Position numbers and translations under genes: made by a program. Under the pieces are notes generated by a model. That model was not told the origin of the DNA, ran no database searches, and worked only from the letters and a program-made list of their open reading frames with translations. Positions 61,281-64,000 of a stretch of 64,000 nucleotides of DNA are shown one piece after another. Positions within the stretch are counted from its first letter, which is position 1. Each line of letters opens with the position of its first letter. This DNA is from Chitinophaga sp. GTDB taxonomy: Bacteria; Bacteroidota; Bacteroidia; Chitinophagales; Chitinophagaceae. The stretch spans positions 1-64,000 of the forward strand of contig NZ_JAFAIX010000011.1 of NCBI RefSeq assembly GCF_019236475.1, written 5' to 3'.

Positions 61281-63608
61281 ATGAAGAAGATTTTAACAGT
61301 AGGATTAGCATTTTTTTTGACCTCCTTACAACTAGTAGCACAAAACATTACAGGAAAAATCCAGGATACTACCCACCAACCTATACCTGGCCTTCGTATA
61401 TACCTTGCTGGTACCCAGAAACATGCAATTACCACCACGGATGGCGCATTTACCCTTCGCAATATTCAACCCGGCACCTATAAACTGATTGCTACCGGCA
61501 TTGGTTATAACACCACTGAAAAAGAGGTAGTTATGGATAAGGGAGACATAAACCTCTCACTGGAAATCAGTCCATCCAATGTAGGACTCGGAGAAGTGGT
61601 GGTTACCGCAGGCCGTAACCGCGAAACCATCGGAACGGTTCCCAGCTCTATTACGATCATCAGTGGCAAACAACTCCGGGAACAAAGTGCCATCACGACA
61701 GATATTAACCAACTCCTAGGGCTAAACGTACCAGGCCTTACCCTCGGTACCAATACGGCCACTAAAAAAGGGGAAACCCTCCGTGGCCGCAGCATGCTAA
61801 TTATGATTGATGGAATTCCTCAATCAACACCACTCCGAAATGGCGATAAAGACATGCGCAGCATCGATGTGTCAGTAATTGAAAGAGTTGAGGTGATCAA
61901 AGGGGCCACTGCCATCTATGGAAACGGCGCCGATGGTGGTATCATCGACTTCATCACGAAAAAAGCAAACCAGGACGCTGCATTCAGTGGCTCCACCGAT
62001 ATCAGCACCAGCGGCTCCCTGACTTCCGCAGCCAATAGTATGGGCGGCAGAATTTCCCAAAACTTCAGTGGTAAGGTGCATAAATTCGATTACATCGTAA
62101 GTGGTACCTATGAGCAAACTGGCGTCTACAAAGATGCCAAAGGCGAGGTAATCGCGCCATTCCAGTCACTCGCACAAAACGAAAACATCAACGGCTTCGC
62201 GAAACTGGGCTATAACATCAATGCCAATAACCGCATTGAGGTTATGTACAATTACTACCGTAGCATGCAGAATGCGACTTACGTCAACTCCGGCGGTAAA
62301 TTCGGGGAGAGTCCTATCATCGGTGTTCCTGGCACCTCTCCTGGTGCAAAACAAGGCACGCCTTATAACCATAATGCCTATCTAACGTATACCAATAAAC
62401 GAATTTTCAGGAATACTAGTCTGGATGTAAACCTTTACTACCAAGACTTCTACACCATCTTCGAATATTCTGATTATTATGAAGGTGGCGGGAACTCCGC
62501 TATTTCTTCTAGAAAAAAAGGGATCCGTGCAAACTTTAATACAGCCATCAACGTTAGTCCTAATCTTAATGGAGATATCACCTACGGAGTGGATGTACTC
62601 AATGATGTAACCGAGCAGCCACTGGTAGACGGTCGCAGGTTTGTGCCTAAAATGGACATGAAAAACTATGCTCCCTATGCACAGTTGAAAGCATTTATCT
62701 TCAAGGATTTTCTCTTGAAAGCGGGCGCCCGTTATGAGAATGTATCACTGGATATCCCGGACTTTACCACTATCAAATTTGGTAACTATGCTGGCGGCGT
62801 GCATGTAAAAGGCGGCAACCTTTCTTATGAAGCACTGACATTCAATACTGGTCTTCGTTACACACGGTTCGACTGGTTTAATCCATTTATCAGTTTCTCA
62901 CAAAGCTTTTCCCTGTATGACCTGGGTCGTACTTTACGATTGGCCAAAGATGTTCCGGGAGGCGCTAGCATAAAGGGTTCTATCCAAACAGATGCAATTA
63001 TCACCAACAATTATGAAGTTGGTTTCTCCAGCGCCATCGGCAAATTCAATGCGTCCGGATCTTATTATATCAGCACTTCCAACCTGGGTAGCAGCCTCGT
63101 AGATATCAATGGCGTAGCCACTCCTGAGCGTGCGCCAGAGCGTATCCAAGGCTTTGAACTGACTGCCGGCTACCAGTTTCTGCCAACACTCTCTGTAAAT
63201 GCATCCTATGCCCATGTAGAAGGAAAGAAAGATGCCACAGCAGGTAGTGTTTATCTCCCTGGCAGTCGCATCTCCCCTGATAAAGGAACCTTTAATGTCA
63301 ACTACTCCCCTATCAAAGAAAAGCTGGACATCGGCATGTATTATGTATACAGCGGCAGCCGCAAACGTTTTGCGTTGAATCCAAAAACCAAAGATTGGGA
63401 TCTGGGAGCTGGTCCGGTTAACAGTTTCAGTCTCGTGAACCTGTATACAGCTTATCATTTCAATAAAGCAACTACGCTTCGCTTAGGTATAGATAACCTG
63501 CTGAATGCAGATTATTATCCCGTGATGGCACAGTCTAGAGTAACTACGGATAGTTATATTAAAGGGGCAGGTGCGAGGTTTAATCTCGGATTGAATTATA
63601 GATTTTAA
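61281..63608 (+). CDS. TonB-dependent outer membrane receptor (siderophore type)
   Basis: The 775-residue receptor has a signal peptide (about 1-20), a carboxypeptidase-regulatory-like domain (ITGKIQDTTHQPIPGLRIYLAG, about 23-100), a TonB box region near GEVVVTAGRN (about 110), the plug domain (INQLLGLNVPGL, LRGRSMLIMIDGIPQ, VIERVEVIKGATAIYGNGADGGIIDFITKK) and a 22-strand barrel ending in FNLGLNYRF, with the C-terminal aromatic residue. Architecture and length fit ferric siderophore receptors rather than SusC. No transporter partner is adjacent. The leader hairpins suggest regulation. Confidence 0.92.
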   Translation: MKKILTVGLAFFLTSLQLVAQNITGKIQDTTHQPIPGLRIYLAGTQKHAITTTDGAFTLRNIQPGTYKLIATGIGYNTTEKEVVMDKGDINLSLEISPSNVGLGEVVVTAGRNRETIGTVPSSITIISGKQLREQSAITTDINQLLGLNVPGLTLGTNTATKKGETLRGRSMLIMIDGIPQSTPLRNGDKDMRSIDVSVIERVEVIKGATAIYGNGADGGIIDFITKKANQDAAFSGSTDISTSGSLTSAANSMGGRISQNFSGKVHKFDYIVSGTYEQTGVYKDAKGEVIAPFQSLAQNENINGFAKLGYNINANNRIEVMYNYYRSMQNATYVNSGGKFGESPIIGVPGTSPGAKQGTPYNHNAYLTYTNKRIFRNTSLDVNLYYQDFYTIFEYSDYYEGGGNSAISSRKKGIRANFNTAINVSPNLNGDITYGVDVLNDVTEQPLVDGRRFVPKMDMKNYAPYAQLKAFIFKDFLLKAGARYENVSLDIPDFTTIKFGNYAGGVHVKGGNLSYEALTFNTGLRYTRFDWFNPFISFSQSFSLYDLGRTLRLAKDVPGGASIKGSIQTDAIITNNYEVGFSSAIGKFNASGSYYISTSNLGSSLVDINGVATPERAPERIQGFELTAGYQFLPTLSVNASYAHVEGKKDATAGSVYLPGSRISPDKGTFNVNYSPIKEKLDIGMYYVYSGSRKRFALNPKTKDWDLGAGPVNSFSLVNLYTAYHFNKATTLRLGIDNLLNADYYPVMAQSRVTTDSYIKGAGARFNLGLNYRF

Positions 63609-63630
63609 GATTGGAATTATCAATATCATG

Positions 63631-63662
63631 ATGCCGGAAAGTCTAGATTTTCCGGCATTTTT
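63631..63662 (+). terminator. Terminator after the TonB receptor gene
   Basis: ATGCCGGAAA (63631-63640) pairs with its complement (63648-63657), followed by TTTTTG. It lies about 23 bases past the stop at 63608. Confidence 0.88.
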
Positions 63663-63723
63663 GTTTGGTGGCACCAGTGTTTTTGGGGAAATTACAGGAG
63701 CATTTAATTAACAAACCAGCCCC

Positions 63724-64000
63724 ATGAAAAACCAAATTTCAACAATTAACGAGCTTGCCCAAAAGCTGCGGGATCTGCAACCAATTAAGCCCGAATTTCA
63801 GGACCATATTAACAAAAAAATGCGCTTGGAATTCAACTATAATTCGAATCATATTGAAGGGAATACGCTTACCTATCAAGAAACCAAACAACTACTGATA
63901 TTTGACAAAACTAGTGGTAATCATGACCTACGAGAATTTGAAGAGATGAAAGCACACGACGTCGCCTTTGAAATCATTAAAGAAATGGCAGCAGATAAAG
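63724..64000 (+). CDS. Fic-family protein, N-terminal part (cut by the window end)
   Basis: The first 92 residues are visible. The sequence matches the N-terminal region of Fic/DOC proteins: INELAQKLRDLQPIKPEFQDHINKK, then the inhibitory helix motif SNHIEGN (fits [ST]xxxE[GN]) and LTYQETKQLL. The catalytic HPFx[DE]GN motif is beyond the edge. An intact inhibitory motif suggests an autoinhibited AMP-transferase or deAMPylase. The ATG at 63724 follows a 66-base gap after the terminator of the receptor gene. Confidence 0.8.
   Translation, partial: MKNQISTINELAQKLRDLQPIKPEFQDHINKKMRLEFNYNSNHIEGNTLTYQETKQLLIFDKTSGNHDLREFEEMKAHDVAFEIIKEMAADK

Overview
The window looks like chromosomal DNA of a Bacteroidota bacterium, most likely a Chitinophaga-type member of the Chitinophagales. 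The family-level placement is inference from gene content. The sequence shows a SusC/SusD pair, further TonB-linked outer membrane proteins, a type IX secretion 'plug' protein, a TamL-like outer membrane lipoprotein, phosphosulfolactate synthase, and repeated Bacteroidota-type promoters (TAnnTTTG at -7, often TTTG exactly 19 bases upstream). No rRNA operon, CRISPR array, insertion sequence or prophage was found. Nearly everything is core chromosome; the RES/Xre toxin-antitoxin pair and the orphan SusCD pair are the most accessory-like parts.

Layout. 1-3.4 kb (minus): a translation operon, tRNA-Thr(TGT), tRNA-Tyr, tRNA-Gly, tRNA-Thr(GGT), a tRNA-like element with an abnormal anticodon arm, tuf, tRNA-Trp, secE, nusG, terminator. 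3.5-5.7 kb (minus): rpsU, a XerC/D-type recombinase and hpf. 5.7-8.6 kb: cupin, an HTH/S24 LexA-like repressor, and two membrane proteins. 8.8-13 kb (plus): dinB and a DnaE2/ImuC-like polymerase. 13-14 kb: RES/Xre toxin-antitoxin. 14.1-25.8 kb: aspartate kinase, Ldh-family dehydrogenase, DUF3467 protein, SusD/SusC, and an HhH-beta-barrel protein paired with an outer membrane protein. 25.9-30.6 kb: deoxynucleoside kinase, trpS, gatC, LolD-like ATPase, cobalamin adenosyltransferase, riboflavin synthase. 30.6-36.8 kb: DUF58, MoxR, DUF4350, DUF4129 and SpoIIM genes with a divergent RDD gene. 36.9-40.9 kb: SRP RNA, transaldolase-like aldolase, glycerol kinase, NDH-2. 41-50.2 kb: T9SS plug protein, LolC/E-like permease, an uncharacterised pair behind a TrmH-family methyltransferase, TamL-like protein. 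50.3-60.7 kb: truB, methyltransferase, aroE, comA, TPR protein, small secreted proteins, enoyl-CoA hydratase, PafA-like phosphatase, alpha-oxoamine synthase. 61.3-64 kb: a TonB-dependent receptor and the start of a Fic gene cut by the window edge.

How the parts work together. The clearest regulatory circuit is the S24 repressor and the dinB-dnaE2 pair. Two copies of the palindrome CTAA-N5-TTAG overlap the repressor's own promoter, and two more sit at the dinB promoter, so this is probably a damage-inducible mutagenesis regulon. Other points of interest are the tRNA-like structure in the tuf leader (possible EF-Tu feedback), a recurring two-hairpin intergenic element (four copies), the MoxR/DUF58/SpoIIM membrane system, a possible sulfonolipid route (comA plus alpha-oxoamine synthase), and several promoters placed so close to the start codon that leaderless mRNAs are likely.
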